A DNA stretch of 64,000 nucleotides from NCBI GenBank assembly GCA_965198285.1, contig OZ240251.1, positions 868,001 through 932,000 of the forward strand, in the 5' to 3' direction. Positions 42,695 through 52,298 of this stretch are shown here, piece by piece; within the stretch, counting starts at the first letter, position 1, and each line of letters begins with the position of its first letter. The stretch is from UBA11872 sp965198285 (GTDB taxonomy: Bacteria; Chloroflexota; UBA11872). The notes under the pieces were generated by a model, which did no database searches, had not been told where the DNA came from, and was given only the letters and a program-made list of their open reading frames with translations. The translations under genes were made by a program, and so were the position numbers.

Positions 42695-43651
42695 ATGAAG
42701 ATTCTCATCTACATGCCCAGCCACTGGGCGGACGAGTGGACCGGGGTAGCCGCGACATTCCCAGACCATCAGTTCGCCTTTGCCTCCGACGTTCGTTCGG
42801 CCGTCGCCGAGATTCGCGACGCGGAAGTCCTCATCGTGCTGGGCGCGGCGATCGAGCCTGAGGTTCTGGATGCCGGCGCCGTCCTGCGCTGGGTCCAGGT
42901 GGCCAGCGCCGGGATCGATTCGCTGGCTGCCCTCGGGGCGGACCGCTACGGACACCTGCTGATCACGAACGCGCGCGCCTTGCTGGCCTCCCACGTCGCC
43001 GAGACGGCCGTGGCGCTGCTCACCGCGTTGACCCGCGGCATGCACCACGCGGCCCTACGACAGACCGAGCACCGCTGGGTGACGGACTACAACTACGACG
43101 AGGTGGCCGGCAAGCGGGCGCTCATCGTGGGCGTGGGCGGCATCGGCCGCGCCGTCGCCAGGCGCTATCACGCGCTCGAAATGGAGGTCCGTGGCGCCGA
43201 CATGTTCGCTGGCGAGCCCGACGACCATCTCCGGTCGGTTGACGACGTGTCGGCCTTGCCTAATTTGCTGCCCCAAACCGACGTGCTGACCCTGTGCTGT
43301 CCCTACACGCCGCAGACGCATCACATCATCGACCAGGCGGCCTTCGACGCGCTGCCTGAGGACGCCTACCTCATCAACGTGGCACGTGGGCCGTGTGTCG
43401 ATACCTCCGCATTGATCCGGACCGTGCGCGCGGGCCGGCTTCGTGGTGTGGGTCTCGACGTGGTGGAGGAAGAACCCTTGCCGCCGGAGAGCGAAGTCTG
43501 GGACCTGCCAAACGTGCTGATCTCGCCCCACATGGCCGGAGCCTCGCCCCGCCGCGCCGAGCGTGTAATCCCCTTCGTGACCGAGAACCTGCGTCGCTAC
43601 TTCGCTGGCGAGCCGCTGAACAACGTGGTTGACCTCGCCCTCGGGTTCTAG
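42695..43651 (+). CDS. D-2-hydroxyacid dehydrogenase
   Basis: A 318-residue NAD(P)-dependent enzyme of the D-isomer-specific 2-hydroxyacid dehydrogenase family. The nucleotide motif is GVGGIGRAVAR near residue 145; catalytic Arg is in NVARGPCVD (about 231), Glu in VVEEEPLP (about 258) and His in ISPHMAGAS (about 279). ATG 42695 starts at the family's first strand (MKILIYMPS); the longer frame to 42482 overlaps the LonB-like gene. Substrate (glyoxylate, hydroxypyruvate or other 2-oxo acid) is not determined. Confidence 0.9.
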   Translation: MKILIYMPSHWADEWTGVAATFPDHQFAFASDVRSAVAEIRDAEVLIVLGAAIEPEVLDAGAVLRWVQVASAGIDSLAALGADRYGHLLITNARALLASHVAETAVALLTALTRGMHHAALRQTEHRWVTDYNYDEVAGKRALIVGVGGIGRAVARRYHALEMEVRGADMFAGEPDDHLRSVDDVSALPNLLPQTDVLTLCCPYTPQTHHIIDQAAFDALPEDAYLINVARGPCVDTSALIRTVRAGRLRGVGLDVVEEEPLPPESEVWDLPNVLISPHMAGASPRRAERVIPFVTENLRRYFAGEPLNNVVDLALGF

Positions 43652-43708
43652 CCTCCGAGCACGAAGCGGGACTGCAGGATCGGCTCCGAGTAGTCCCCGG
43701 CGCCCGGG

Positions 43709-44488
43709 CTAAATGGCGTGGCTCATGCCGCCGTCAATCGCGATGGCCGTGCCCGTGATGTAAGCGGCTCGCGGCGAGACCAGAAACGCCACCAGGTCCG
43801 CCACCTCGCCGGGGTGCCCAATGCGACCCAGCGGCACGGCAACCCCGGCCCGGGCGTAGAAGTCCTCCAGCGTGCCGTGGCGGCCGGTCGCTTCCCAGCG
43901 GCGTTCCCATTGCGCGCTGCGGATCGACCCCAGCATCACGGTGTTTACCCGCACGCCCGCGTCCGCGTAGTCCTTGGACATGGCCTTGGTCAGGGCGATG
44001 CCGGCAGCCCGAGTCACCGTCGTGGGGACCGAGGCTCGCGACGGCTCCCGGCCACCCGTGGACGTGATGTTGACGATCGACCCGCCCGCCCGCCGGAGAT
44101 AGGGCAACGCGGCCCGCGCGCAGCGGATGGCGCCAAACAGCTTGACGTCCAGGTCGGCCTGCCAGATCTCGTCGCTGGCGCCATCAAAGCGGTGGGCGCC
44201 CGTCCCTCCGGCGTTGTTCACCAGGATGTCTAGGCGCCCCAGGGCCACCGCGGCGGTTTCCACGAATGACCGCGCGGAATCCGCCTGGCTCACGTCTGCC
44301 GGGATCGGCAGAACGCGGCGGCCGCTGGCTTGGGCGATGTCGTGCGCGGCGTCTTCCAACACGCGCTGGCGGCGCGCGGCGATGGCGACGTCGCAGCCCT
44401 CGCGGGCCAGGGCCGCGGCGATGGCGCGGCCGACACCCTCGCTGCCGCCGGTAACGGCCGCCGCCAGTCCATCGAGCTGAAGATTCAC
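43709..44488 (-). CDS. Short-chain dehydrogenase/reductase lacking the YxxxK pair
   Basis: A 259-residue SDR fold protein. The cofactor motif TGGSEGVG (13-20) and NNAG (91-94) are normal, and Ser143 is present. At the spacing where Tyr-x3-Lys is expected (156-160) it has Thr156 and Arg160 (TTVTRAAG). The rest is FabG-like, ending in the usual GTAIAIDGGMS. Either catalysis uses other residues or the protein binds without classical oxidoreduction. Convergent with the 2-hydroxyacid dehydrogenase gene. Confidence 0.88.
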   Translation of the reverse strand: MNLQLDGLAAAVTGGSEGVGRAIAAALAREGCDVAIAARRQRVLEDAAHDIAQASGRRVLPIPADVSQADSARSFVETAAVALGRLDILVNNAGGTGAHRFDGASDEIWQADLDVKLFGAIRCARAALPYLRRAGGSIVNITSTGGREPSRASVPTTVTRAAGIALTKAMSKDYADAGVRVNTVMLGSIRSAQWERRWEATGRHGTLEDFYARAGVAVPLGRIGHPGEVADLVAFLVSPRAAYITGTAIAIDGGMSHAI

Positions 44489-44500
44489 AGCGACTTCGGA

Positions 44501-44734
44501 TCAGCTCGCGGCATCTCCGGCCGCTGCGCGCTCCCGCATCAGAAGCTCGCGCCCCTTGCGGATTATTTCCTCGCGCTGCCGCTGCTGCCAGCTCATGCCG
44601 GTCTTGGAGATGAACCAGAGGCGTCGCGGATAGCCTGGGATGCCAATCCAGACCACTTCTTGCCACGGCGGCATGCGCGTGGGAGGTGCCACGCCGTCCC
44701 AGTGCACGGGGGTTTCATCGATGGTGAAGGCCAC
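44501..44734 (-). CDS. Small hypothetical protein
   Basis: A 77-residue soluble protein (MAFTIDETPVHWDG ... VWIGIPGYPRRLWFISK ... QQRQREEIIRKGREL). The first half looks like a beta sheet rich in Trp, the second a charged helix. Not recognised. It lies 12 bases upstream of the SDR gene on the same strand, so co-transcription is likely. Confidence 0.6.
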   Translation of the reverse strand: MAFTIDETPVHWDGVAPPTRMPPWQEVVWIGIPGYPRRLWFISKTGMSWQQRQREEIIRKGRELLMRERAAAGDAAS

Positions 44735-44754
44735 AAGCTGCTCCCTGGGGTCGG

Positions 44755-45093
44755 CTAGTCGCGAAGTGTCCGCCGCAGATTATCGATCAGGCTCCGATGC
44801 GCGTCTGGCGACTGCGCGCGCTCGGCCAGCTTCCGTCTCACCGCGCGCTCGCCGTAGTGCCGCATGGCCATGTAAATGGCCGAGGCGATCAGCACGATGA
44901 TCCCAATCGCCCCGATCGTGTTCTGTAGCTCCTCCCGAAACCACCAGAACCCGGTCAGCACCCGCAGTCCGATCACGATCAGATAGATCGTGGCTGTCAC
45001 GGATAACGCATAGGCCAGTCGGCGCCGCATCCCGCTGTAAATCAGGAACGGGACGGTCGCAACCAGCATTCCCAACAGCAGTACGCGGAACAT
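44755..45093 (-). CDS. Small membrane protein, three predicted helices
   Basis: A 112-residue protein with hydrophobic helices at about 2-20, 27-48 and 60-80 (GAIGIIVLIASAIYMAM), then a basic cytoplasmic tail. No family recognised. It heads a three-gene minus-strand run (membrane protein, hypothetical, SDR) with gaps of 20 and 12 bases. Confidence 0.65.
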   Translation of the reverse strand: MFRVLLLGMLVATVPFLIYSGMRRRLAYALSVTATIYLIVIGLRVLTGFWWFREELQNTIGAIGIIVLIASAIYMAMRHYGERAVRRKLAERAQSPDAHRSLIDNLRRTLRD

Positions 45094-45129
45094 GGCGGGA
45101 GGTCAGGCGCGCATCGCTTGAATCGTAGC

Positions 45130-45146
45130 ATCGGCCCTTGGCCGAT
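45130..45146. promoter_or_regulatory. Inverted repeat in the gltB upstream region
   Basis: ATCGGCC-CTT-GGCCGAT, perfect 7-base arms, between the divergent membrane-protein gene and gltB. Candidate operator or hairpin. The rest of 45094-45415 shows no gene. Confidence 0.35.
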
Positions 45147-45415
45147 CGGACCGACGCAGGGCGCACGGCACCCGTCCATGCGCTACGCTATGCGCTACCC
45201 GCATGACGCTGGCCTTGGCGACGCCTACCAATTGCTCGGTGAGGTTCGCCCGGCCTGGCGCCACTCGAGAGCTGTTACGCCCACCACGCCGATGAACGAC
45301 CATCGACGAATGACTTGGATTGCCGGGGTCGGGCGCACCGCTCGTTCACTCGTCGACAACCCGTCGGCGCCCCGCTAATCGCCCCTCCGCGTACCTGATC
45401 GAGAGGACCCCTACC

Positions 45416-48400
45416 TTGTCCGCAATGTACGACCCGCGCTACGAGCACGATTCGTGCGGCGTGGGCTTCGTCGCGGACATCCAGGGCCGTCGCTCGCACC
45501 GGATTGTGGAGCGTGCGCTGGAAGCAGTGGCCTCGCTCACGCACCGCGGTGCCATTGCGGCCGACGCGCGTACCGGCGACGGAGCGGGCATCCTCACCCA
45601 ACTCCCCCGCGAGCTCCTGGTCAGCGCCTATACCGACCTGGGATGGCCCAGTGTCGACCCGGCCCGGATGGCGATCGGCGTCTTTTTCCTGGATCGACAT
45701 GACCCGCGCGGCACACACCGGGCCCAGGTTTTGGCCGAATCAGTCTGCGCGGCTCGCGGCTTCAGCGTGGCGGGCTGGCGCGACGTTCCGCTGAACCGGG
45801 ACGTGCTGGGGGCCTCCGGCGGCAGCACGATGCCGGATATCAAGCATCTCCTGCTGGTGGATAGCGAAGGCACGAACGATGTCCTGGCCACCGAGCGCCG
45901 GCTCTTCCTGGCACGCAAGGAACTGGAGCGTCGGCTCCGCGCCGAGGCGCTGGAGGCCAACTACGTCGTCTCACTATCCGCGCGCACCATCGTCTACAAG
46001 GGCCTGATCGTCGGGACCGAGGTCGGCCACTTCTACACGGATCTCAGCGACCCGCGTTACCGTTCGGCCGTGGCGGTCTTCCATCAGCGCTACAGCACCA
46101 ACACCAGTCCGACCTGGCAACTGGCCCAGCCCTTCCGGATGCTGGCGCACAACGGCGAAATCAACACGCTGGACGGCAACCGCAATTGGATGCGGGCGCG
46201 TGAAGGCGCGCTGGAGTGTCCGGTCTTCGGCGACGACGCGGCCGTTCTCCGTCCGCTTACGGATCACGTCGGCGCCGACGTGTCGGATTCGTGCAGCCTT
46301 GACCATGTGCTCGAGTTGCTGACCCTGTCCGGGCGCAACCTGGTGCACAGCGCCATGATGCTGGTGCCGGAAGCCTGGCGCTACGCGGCGGAGATGCCGG
46401 CGGAGCTGGTGGAGTTCTACGCCTACCACGCCTGTCTCATGGAGCCGTGGGACGGCCCGGCTGCGCTGGCTTTCACCGACGGTCGCTGGGTCTGCGGGGC
46501 GCTGGACCGCAATGGGCTTCGTCCGGCCCGCTACATCGTGACCGACGACGACATGGTGCTCATGGCCTCGGAAGTTGGCGTGATCGATATCGACGACGCC
46601 CACATCGTTTCCAAGGGCCGTCTCGGTCCAGGCCGCATGATTGCCATCGACCTGGAATCCGGTCGCTTGCTCACGGACTACGCCGCCAAGCGCGAGATCG
46701 TTGAGAACAAGCCCTATGGGGACTGGTTCCGCGGCCAGCGAGCAGAGCTGGACCAGTCGTCGCCTGTCAGCGTATCCAGCAACGGTGCCGGGTTGGCCGG
46801 GCCTGAGTTGCAACGCAGCCAGAGGGCGCTTGGGTTCACCCGTGAAGACCTGACCCACATTCTCGAACCCATGGCCCTCCAGGCCATCGACCCAGTCTTC
46901 TCGATGGGCAACGACGCGCCGCTGGCCGTCATGTCCAACTTCCATCCGTCTCTCTTCGGCTATCTCAAACAGCGCTTCGCGCAAGTCACCAATCCGCCCA
47001 TCGATCCGCTGCGCGAAAAGCTGGTCATGTCGCTGATGACCCGGCTGGGCGCGCGCGGAAACTTCCTCGCGCCCACCGCGGAGGCCGCGCACCTGCTGCA
47101 CCTGGAATCGCCGGTACTCAGCGACGATGACCTGCGGCGGATCGACGAGTTGGACGATCCGGCCTTCGCCACGGCCTGGCTCGAAGCGGTGTTTCCCGTG
47201 GCCGAGGGTCCGGCGGGGCTGGAGCCGGCCCTGGACGAGTTCGTGCGCCAGGCGCTTGTCGCCATCGACGCCGGTGCGCGCATTCTGATTATCAGCGACC
47301 GAGCCATGGACCGGACGCGGGCGGCCATTCCCATCGCCCTGGCGGTGGGCGCACTGCACCACGCCTTGATCGAGGCCGGGCGTCGCCTGCACGCCAGCAT
47401 CGTGGTGCACACGGCCCAGGCCTGGGACGTGCATCACCTGTGCGCCCTAATCGGGTTCGGCGCTGGCGCCGTGAACCCGTACCTCGCGCTGGCAACCGTC
47501 GGCGGCTTCAAACCCGCCAGCGCCAACGGATCCGAAGACCCCTCGCACACCTACCTCCGCATAGCGGAAGACGGTGTGCGCAAGGTGCTCTCCAAGATGG
47601 GCATCTCCACCCTGGGCAGTTACCAGGGGGCGCAAATTTTCGAGGCGGTCGGGCTGTCCGCCGAGGTGATCGAGCGCTGTTTCCGCGGCACGCCGTCACG
47701 CGTGGGCGGCATCGGCTTTGAGGAACTCGCGGCGGATGTCCTGGCGCGCCATTCGGATGCCTTTGAGCCGGAAGCTCCGCCGCAGCCGGCGGACATCGGC
47801 TGGGCGCGCTACCGGCGCAACGGCGAGTTCCACGCCGCCAACCCCGGGTTCGTTAAAGCCATGCAGCGCGCCCTGCGCACCGGCGCTCCCGAAGACTTCG
47901 CCGTCTACGACAGCGTGGTCAACGACCGCGATCCCTACGCCATCCGGGACCTCCTGCGTTTCGTCCCCCCCGGCGATCCAATTCCTCTGGACGAAGTCGA
48001 GCCCATCGAAGCCATCGTTCGCCGCTTCACCACCACGGCCATGTCCGTCGGCGCCCTCAGTCCCGAAGCCCACAGCACGCTCAGCAAGGCCATGAACCGC
48101 CTGGGCGCGCGCAGCAACACGGGCGAAGGTGGCGAGGACCGTGCCTGGTACACCCCCGACGAGCACGGAAACGAACCCGACAGCCGCATCAAGCAGGTCG
48201 CCTCGGGCCGATTTGGGGTTACGCCGCTCTACCTCTCCAAGGCCGAGCAGCTCGAAATCAAGATCGCGCAAGGCTCCAAGCCGGGCGAGGGCGGCCAGTT
48301 GCCGGCCCTCAAGGTGTCGCCCTACATCGCCGGCCTGCGCCACACCATCGCGGGAATTCCCCTCATCTCGCCGCCGCCGCACCACGACATCTACAGCATC

Positions 48401-49993
48401 GAGGACCTGGCGCAGCTGATTTACGACCTGAAGCACGCCAACCCCAACGCTGCGGTGGGCGTAAAACTGGTCGCCGAGTCTGGGGTGGGAACCATCGCCG
48501 CCGGGGTCGCTAAGGCCTACGCGGACTACGTGCTGATCAGTGGTCACGACGGCGGCACCGGCGCTTCGCCGATCAGTTCGATCAAGAACGCCGGCGTGCC
48601 CTGGGAAATCGGGCTGGTCGAGACCCAGCACGTGCTGGTGCGCAACGGCCTGCGCGACCGAATTCTGGTCAAGACCGACGGTGGCCTGAAGACGGCCCGC
48701 GACGTGGTGATCGCAGGCATCCTCGGGGCCGAGGAATTCGGCTTCGGCACGGTGGCCGCCGTCGCCGTGGGCTGCATCATGGCCCGCCAGTGCCACCTCA
48801 ACACCTGCCCTGTTGGCGTGGCCACACAGCGCGCCGACCTGCGCGAGCGGTTCGCTGGAGAGCCGGAGCACGTAATCCGGTTCTTCACGCACCTGGCCCA
48901 GGGCGTGCGCGAGATCATGGCCAGCCTCGGCGTGGCTCGGTTCAACGACTTGGTCGGCCATGTGCAGTACCTGGAACCCGATCCTGATCTGGACGCCGGG
49001 CGAGCGGCTGCCCTTGACCTGCACGACCTGCTGTCCCCGCCGGACGAGACCCATGTGTCGCCGCTGCGACGCCACCGCGAACGCAACGACCGCCCCCACG
49101 ACACTCATCTCGACACGCAGATCATCAACCGCCTGGACATGGCGGCGCTTCCCGACGTGTCCCTGGCGCTGGAACTGCCCATCTCCAACACCGACCGGGC
49201 CGTCGGCGCCCAGCTCAGCGGGGCCATCGTGCGCGCCGGATGTGAAGATGGGCTGCCAGACGAGACGATCCGCCTGATCTTCCACGGGACCGCCGGCCAG
49301 AGCTTCGGCGCCTTCGTTACGCGCGGCCTGCGCCTGGACCTCATCGGCGAAGCCAACGACTACGTCGGCAAGGGCCTGGGAGGCGGCGTGATCACGATCC
49401 GACCGTCGGATACCGCGGCGTTCGCGCCCGAAGACAACGTCATCATGGGCAATACGGTCCTCTATGGCGCGACGTCGGGCCGGCTCTTCGCGGCCGGTCG
49501 TGCTGGCGAACGCTTCGGCGTCCGCAACAGCGGAGCGCAAACCGTAGTGGAAGGCGTCGGCGACCACGGCTGCGAATACATGACTGGCGGCACGGTGGTG
49601 GTCCTTGGCCCGACCGGCAAGAACTTCGCCGCCGGAATGTCGGCCGGCACGGCCTACATCTACGACCGCGGCGAGGCCTTCCTCAAGCGTTTCAATCCTG
49701 AACTGGTCAGCATCGCCCGTGTCGCCGCTCCCGAGGCCGCCGAGGAACTGCGCGGCCTGATCGCAGACCACGTTGAGGCCACCGGCAGCGCGCTAGGACG
49801 CCGAATTCTGGACGCTTGGACAACCGAGATCGGGAACTTCTGGCAGGTCACGCCCAACCCGCCGGTGGTCGACACCGAAGCGCCGCCCAAGGCCGACGCG
49901 GCGCGCGCCCGGCGCGCGGTGGAATCGCGTCGCCGGGCGGCCCTGCGGCACGATGGACGTCGCCGGGCGGCGGCCCCACCCGCTAGCTCCTAA
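45416..49993 (+). CDS. gltB: Glutamate synthase, large subunit (TTG start)
   Basis: GltB makes glutamate from glutamine and 2-oxoglutarate. The 1525-residue protein has the full domain order: N-terminal glutaminase with nucleophile Cys14 (HDSCGVGF) after a short propeptide, central domain, FMN-binding synthase domain with the 3Fe-4S cysteines 1120, 1126 and 1131 (CIMARQCHLNTC), and the C-terminal GXGXG beta-helix (GDHGCEYMTGG). TTG 45416 is preferred because GAGAGGA lies 8 bases upstream; ATG 45425 is 17 bases away. The small subunit GltD is not in the window. The last 25 residues are an Arg/Ala-rich extension. Confidence 0.96.
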   Translation: MSAMYDPRYEHDSCGVGFVADIQGRRSHRIVERALEAVASLTHRGAIAADARTGDGAGILTQLPRELLVSAYTDLGWPSVDPARMAIGVFFLDRHDPRGTHRAQVLAESVCAARGFSVAGWRDVPLNRDVLGASGGSTMPDIKHLLLVDSEGTNDVLATERRLFLARKELERRLRAEALEANYVVSLSARTIVYKGLIVGTEVGHFYTDLSDPRYRSAVAVFHQRYSTNTSPTWQLAQPFRMLAHNGEINTLDGNRNWMRAREGALECPVFGDDAAVLRPLTDHVGADVSDSCSLDHVLELLTLSGRNLVHSAMMLVPEAWRYAAEMPAELVEFYAYHACLMEPWDGPAALAFTDGRWVCGALDRNGLRPARYIVTDDDMVLMASEVGVIDIDDAHIVSKGRLGPGRMIAIDLESGRLLTDYAAKREIVENKPYGDWFRGQRAELDQSSPVSVSSNGAGLAGPELQRSQRALGFTREDLTHILEPMALQAIDPVFSMGNDAPLAVMSNFHPSLFGYLKQRFAQVTNPPIDPLREKLVMSLMTRLGARGNFLAPTAEAAHLLHLESPVLSDDDLRRIDELDDPAFATAWLEAVFPVAEGPAGLEPALDEFVRQALVAIDAGARILIISDRAMDRTRAAIPIALAVGALHHALIEAGRRLHASIVVHTAQAWDVHHLCALIGFGAGAVNPYLALATVGGFKPASANGSEDPSHTYLRIAEDGVRKVLSKMGISTLGSYQGAQIFEAVGLSAEVIERCFRGTPSRVGGIGFEELAADVLARHSDAFEPEAPPQPADIGWARYRRNGEFHAANPGFVKAMQRALRTGAPEDFAVYDSVVNDRDPYAIRDLLRFVPPGDPIPLDEVEPIEAIVRRFTTTAMSVGALSPEAHSTLSKAMNRLGARSNTGEGGEDRAWYTPDEHGNEPDSRIKQVASGRFGVTPLYLSKAEQLEIKIAQGSKPGEGGQLPALKVSPYIAGLRHTIAGIPLISPPPHHDIYSIEDLAQLIYDLKHANPNAAVGVKLVAESGVGTIAAGVAKAYADYVLISGHDGGTGASPISSIKNAGVPWEIGLVETQHVLVRNGLRDRILVKTDGGLKTARDVVIAGILGAEEFGFGTVAAVAVGCIMARQCHLNTCPVGVATQRADLRERFAGEPEHVIRFFTHLAQGVREIMASLGVARFNDLVGHVQYLEPDPDLDAGRAAALDLHDLLSPPDETHVSPLRRHRERNDRPHDTHLDTQIINRLDMAALPDVSLALELPISNTDRAVGAQLSGAIVRAGCEDGLPDETIRLIFHGTAGQSFGAFVTRGLRLDLIGEANDYVGKGLGGGVITIRPSDTAAFAPEDNVIMGNTVLYGATSGRLFAAGRAGERFGVRNSGAQTVVEGVGDHGCEYMTGGTVVVLGPTGKNFAAGMSAGTAYIYDRGEAFLKRFNPELVSIARVAAPEAAEELRGLIADHVEATGSALGRRILDAWTTEIGNFWQVTPNPPVVDTEAPPKADAARARRAVESRRRAALRHDGRRRAAAPPASS

Positions 49994-50004
49994 GGCTCGC
50001 CCAG

Positions 50005-50274
50005 ATGGCAGGCAGCCTGCGCCTAGCCGCCTGGGGCGGAGCGCTGTGTCTGATCGTGCTGATCGCCGTCATTGGTGGCATCGTGGGCGGGCTGATCGGC
50101 TTGCAGAGCGGCGACCCGCGCGGACCCTTCGACCCCACGCTCAACGGCGGCATGCGTGGCGCATACGCCGGGCTGGCTGCCGGCGCCACGCTGGCGACGC
50201 CCCTCGCGCTGCTCTTCGCCAGGTCGGTTCGGCGCTGGGCACCCGCCCCTATCCGCGAACGCAAGCATGCCTGA
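50005..50274 (+). CDS. Small membrane protein, two predicted helices
   Basis: An 89-residue protein with two hydrophobic Gly/Ala-rich segments (about 7-33, LIVLIAVIGGIVGGLIG; and 52-72, AGLAAGATLATPLALLFA) and a basic C-terminus. No family recognised. It follows gltB by 11 bases and overlaps the next gene by 8, so it is likely in the gltB transcript. Confidence 0.6.
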   Translation: MAGSLRLAAWGGALCLIVLIAVIGGIVGGLIGLQSGDPRGPFDPTLNGGMRGAYAGLAAGATLATPLALLFARSVRRWAPAPIRERKHA

Positions 50275-50881
50275 GCGGCCCATCAACAACCCTGGCCGGA
50301 TCCTCATCGCCGGTGAGAACCACATTCTGCGCCTGCGCGCCGGGCCCGACGGTCCCGACGCTGCCCTTGTCAATCACTTTCGCTTGAGGCTCAGTCCCCA
50401 CGGTCCCGGCCACGCTGTGTTCGTGCTGGCCGACCAAAACGCCGCCGACCCGCGCAACGCCTGCTACACCGACAACCCCGCGCTGGCGAACTGGTTGCTG
50501 GATTGGTATCTGCGCGGCAGCCCGATCTACAGCGATCTGCAGGGTCTGAACGACCTATCGATCGTCCCGGCCGGCGGCTTCACCTATGTGGATGAACTCC
50601 CCCGACGCTGGACGGAAACGGTCAGCGCCGGCGACGTGACGATCCGCGCGGTCTGGAACGACTTGGCCGCGCCGTTCCAGGTCGAACGGCACGGACAGAC
50701 CGGCGAGCCAGGCGCGATGGACGTCTTCTCGGTGCTGCTATCGGCGTCGGACGCGTCCCTCGATATCAACGGGCAAGAGTTGCCCGGCGTCGTTTTCCCA
50801 CGCCAGGTAGGCCGGCAGCCCATAACCAGCGCGTTCCTGGCCTTCGCCGAATCGTGGGTTGAGGTGCCGAGTGCTTCCTGA
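50267..50881 (+). CDS. Hypothetical soluble protein
   Basis: From ATG 50267 (MPERPINNPG), overlapping the preceding gene by 8 bases, the product has 204 residues, largely beta-strand in character (GRILIAGENHILRL, GDVTIRAVWNDL, MDVFSVLLSASDA) and without signal peptide or helices through the membrane. Not recognised. Last gene of the gltB run. Confidence 0.65.
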   Translation: MPERPINNPGRILIAGENHILRLRAGPDGPDAALVNHFRLRLSPHGPGHAVFVLADQNAADPRNACYTDNPALANWLLDWYLRGSPIYSDLQGLNDLSIVPAGGFTYVDELPRRWTETVSAGDVTIRAVWNDLAAPFQVERHGQTGEPGAMDVFSVLLSASDASLDINGQELPGVVFPRQVGRQPITSAFLAFAESWVEVPSAS

Positions 50882-50978
50882 AGACCCCGCGTCGGAACAG
50901 GTGCCGCCGCGGGACACCAAAGGCCCGCCGGTCCGCTGACCCCCTGAATTCGGACGGGTGCCGGTCTGGTAGTCCGGG

Positions 50979-52229
50979 TTAGGGCGCGAGAACTTCCAGG
51001 CGCCGCTTACGCGCGACCTCGCGCCCGCCCAGGTAGACGGACACGGTTCTGGCGATGTTGCAGATGTTCTCGGCCGCGTCGCCGTCCACCACCAGCAGGT
51101 CGGCCTGACGCCCGGGAACGACTTCGCCGGTTACGTCGCTTAGACCGATCGCGCCCGCGGCCGCGCCTGTCACGAGGTGGATGGCGTCCACCGGGGTGGT
51201 GTCGAGGGCCACGGCGGCACTAATGACCGAGAGCGGGAATTCGTGGAATGGCGTATCGATCACGCCCGCATCGGTTGAAACCACGTGCGGCACGCCTTGC
51301 TCGCGCATGTAGCGGAAGTTGGCGCCGGCCGCGCGGATGCGTTCACGCTCATCCGCGGGCAGAGCGTCCAGGTGCGCGAGGTCGCGGAACGGCGTCCGGT
51401 TCATCGCGGCGAGCGTCATGTGGACCGACTGGTGGGTTGCGTCGACGCGCTCCACCGCCGCTTCGTCCATCACCGTTTCGCCGCGAATCCCCTCGGGAGT
51501 CAGCCAGGAGCAATGCTCAAGCGTATCCACGCCAGCATCGATGGCGTCGCGGCAACCGTCGGCGCCCAGCACGTGCGCGGCAACGTGGCGCTGGAGGCGG
51601 TGGGCGTCGGTTACCAGCGCGCGCAGCGTCTCAAGGTCGTACTGCGAGTGCCCGGCCTGAGATCCGGGCGTCATCATGCCGCCGGTGGCCATGACCTTGA
51701 TGAAGTCGGCCCCGACTTCGACCATCCGGCGCACGGCCCGAATCACCTCATCGCGTGAGTCGGCCCGCAGCCCGCACCAGTTCAAATGTCCGCCCGTCGT
51801 AGTGATCGGCGCGCCGCACACCAGCAGGCGCGGACCCAGCACTTGCCCAGCCAGCAACGCGTCGCGCACCAGCATGTTCAGGGTCAGGTAGCCGCCGGTG
51901 TCTCGCAGGGTCGTCACGCCCGTCGCAAGCGCGCGCTGACCGTTGGTGATGGCGGTCATGACGCGCTGCTCGTTCGACGCGCCTTTGTGGACCGCCAGCG
52001 TGCGCTCATGGCTCTCGTAGGCGCCGAACTGCAGGTGGCAGTGGCAATCGATGAGCCCGGGCATGATCGTGGCGTCGCCGTAGTCCACGACGACCGCGTC
52101 GTCCGCGTAAACGCTTGCCGGACCAATGTGGGTGATCACGCCGTCGCGAACAACGACGTCGGCGTCATAGCACGGGTCCGCGCCGGTCCCGTCAATCAGC
52201 GTCGCGGCGCGCACAACCAGATCCGCCAC
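50979..52229 (-). CDS. Imidazolonepropionase-like amidohydrolase
   Basis: A 416-residue metal-dependent hydrolase with TIM-barrel core. The N-terminal beta sandwich is followed by the metal motif DCHCH (His63, His65); later ligands include the Lys of FIKVMATGG, His in HVLGADG, His in LEHCSW and Asp in VSTDAGV; the end closes the sandwich (GREVARKRRLEVL). This subgroup includes prolidase-like carboxypeptidases and imidazolonepropionase relatives. Substrate unknown; no histidine-degradation genes are adjacent. Confidence 0.88.
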   Translation of the reverse strand: MADLVVRAATLIDGTGADPCYDADVVVRDGVITHIGPASVYADDAVVVDYGDATIMPGLIDCHCHLQFGAYESHERTLAVHKGASNEQRVMTAITNGQRALATGVTTLRDTGGYLTLNMLVRDALLAGQVLGPRLLVCGAPITTTGGHLNWCGLRADSRDEVIRAVRRMVEVGADFIKVMATGGMMTPGSQAGHSQYDLETLRALVTDAHRLQRHVAAHVLGADGCRDAIDAGVDTLEHCSWLTPEGIRGETVMDEAAVERVDATHQSVHMTLAAMNRTPFRDLAHLDALPADERERIRAAGANFRYMREQGVPHVVSTDAGVIDTPFHEFPLSVISAAVALDTTPVDAIHLVTGAAAGAIGLSDVTGEVVPGRQADLLVVDGDAAENICNIARTVSVYLGGREVARKRRLEVLAP

Positions 52230-52298
52230 TAGCTGGTGCCCCTATCGCGGACGGCGCAGTCTATCGGGCCGCGCCCGGTGGCCGGCCGAGTGGCGTGC

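Noticed and set aside
47696..49771. A 691-codon frame antisense to gltB
   Set aside because: Shadow of gltB, same reasoning.
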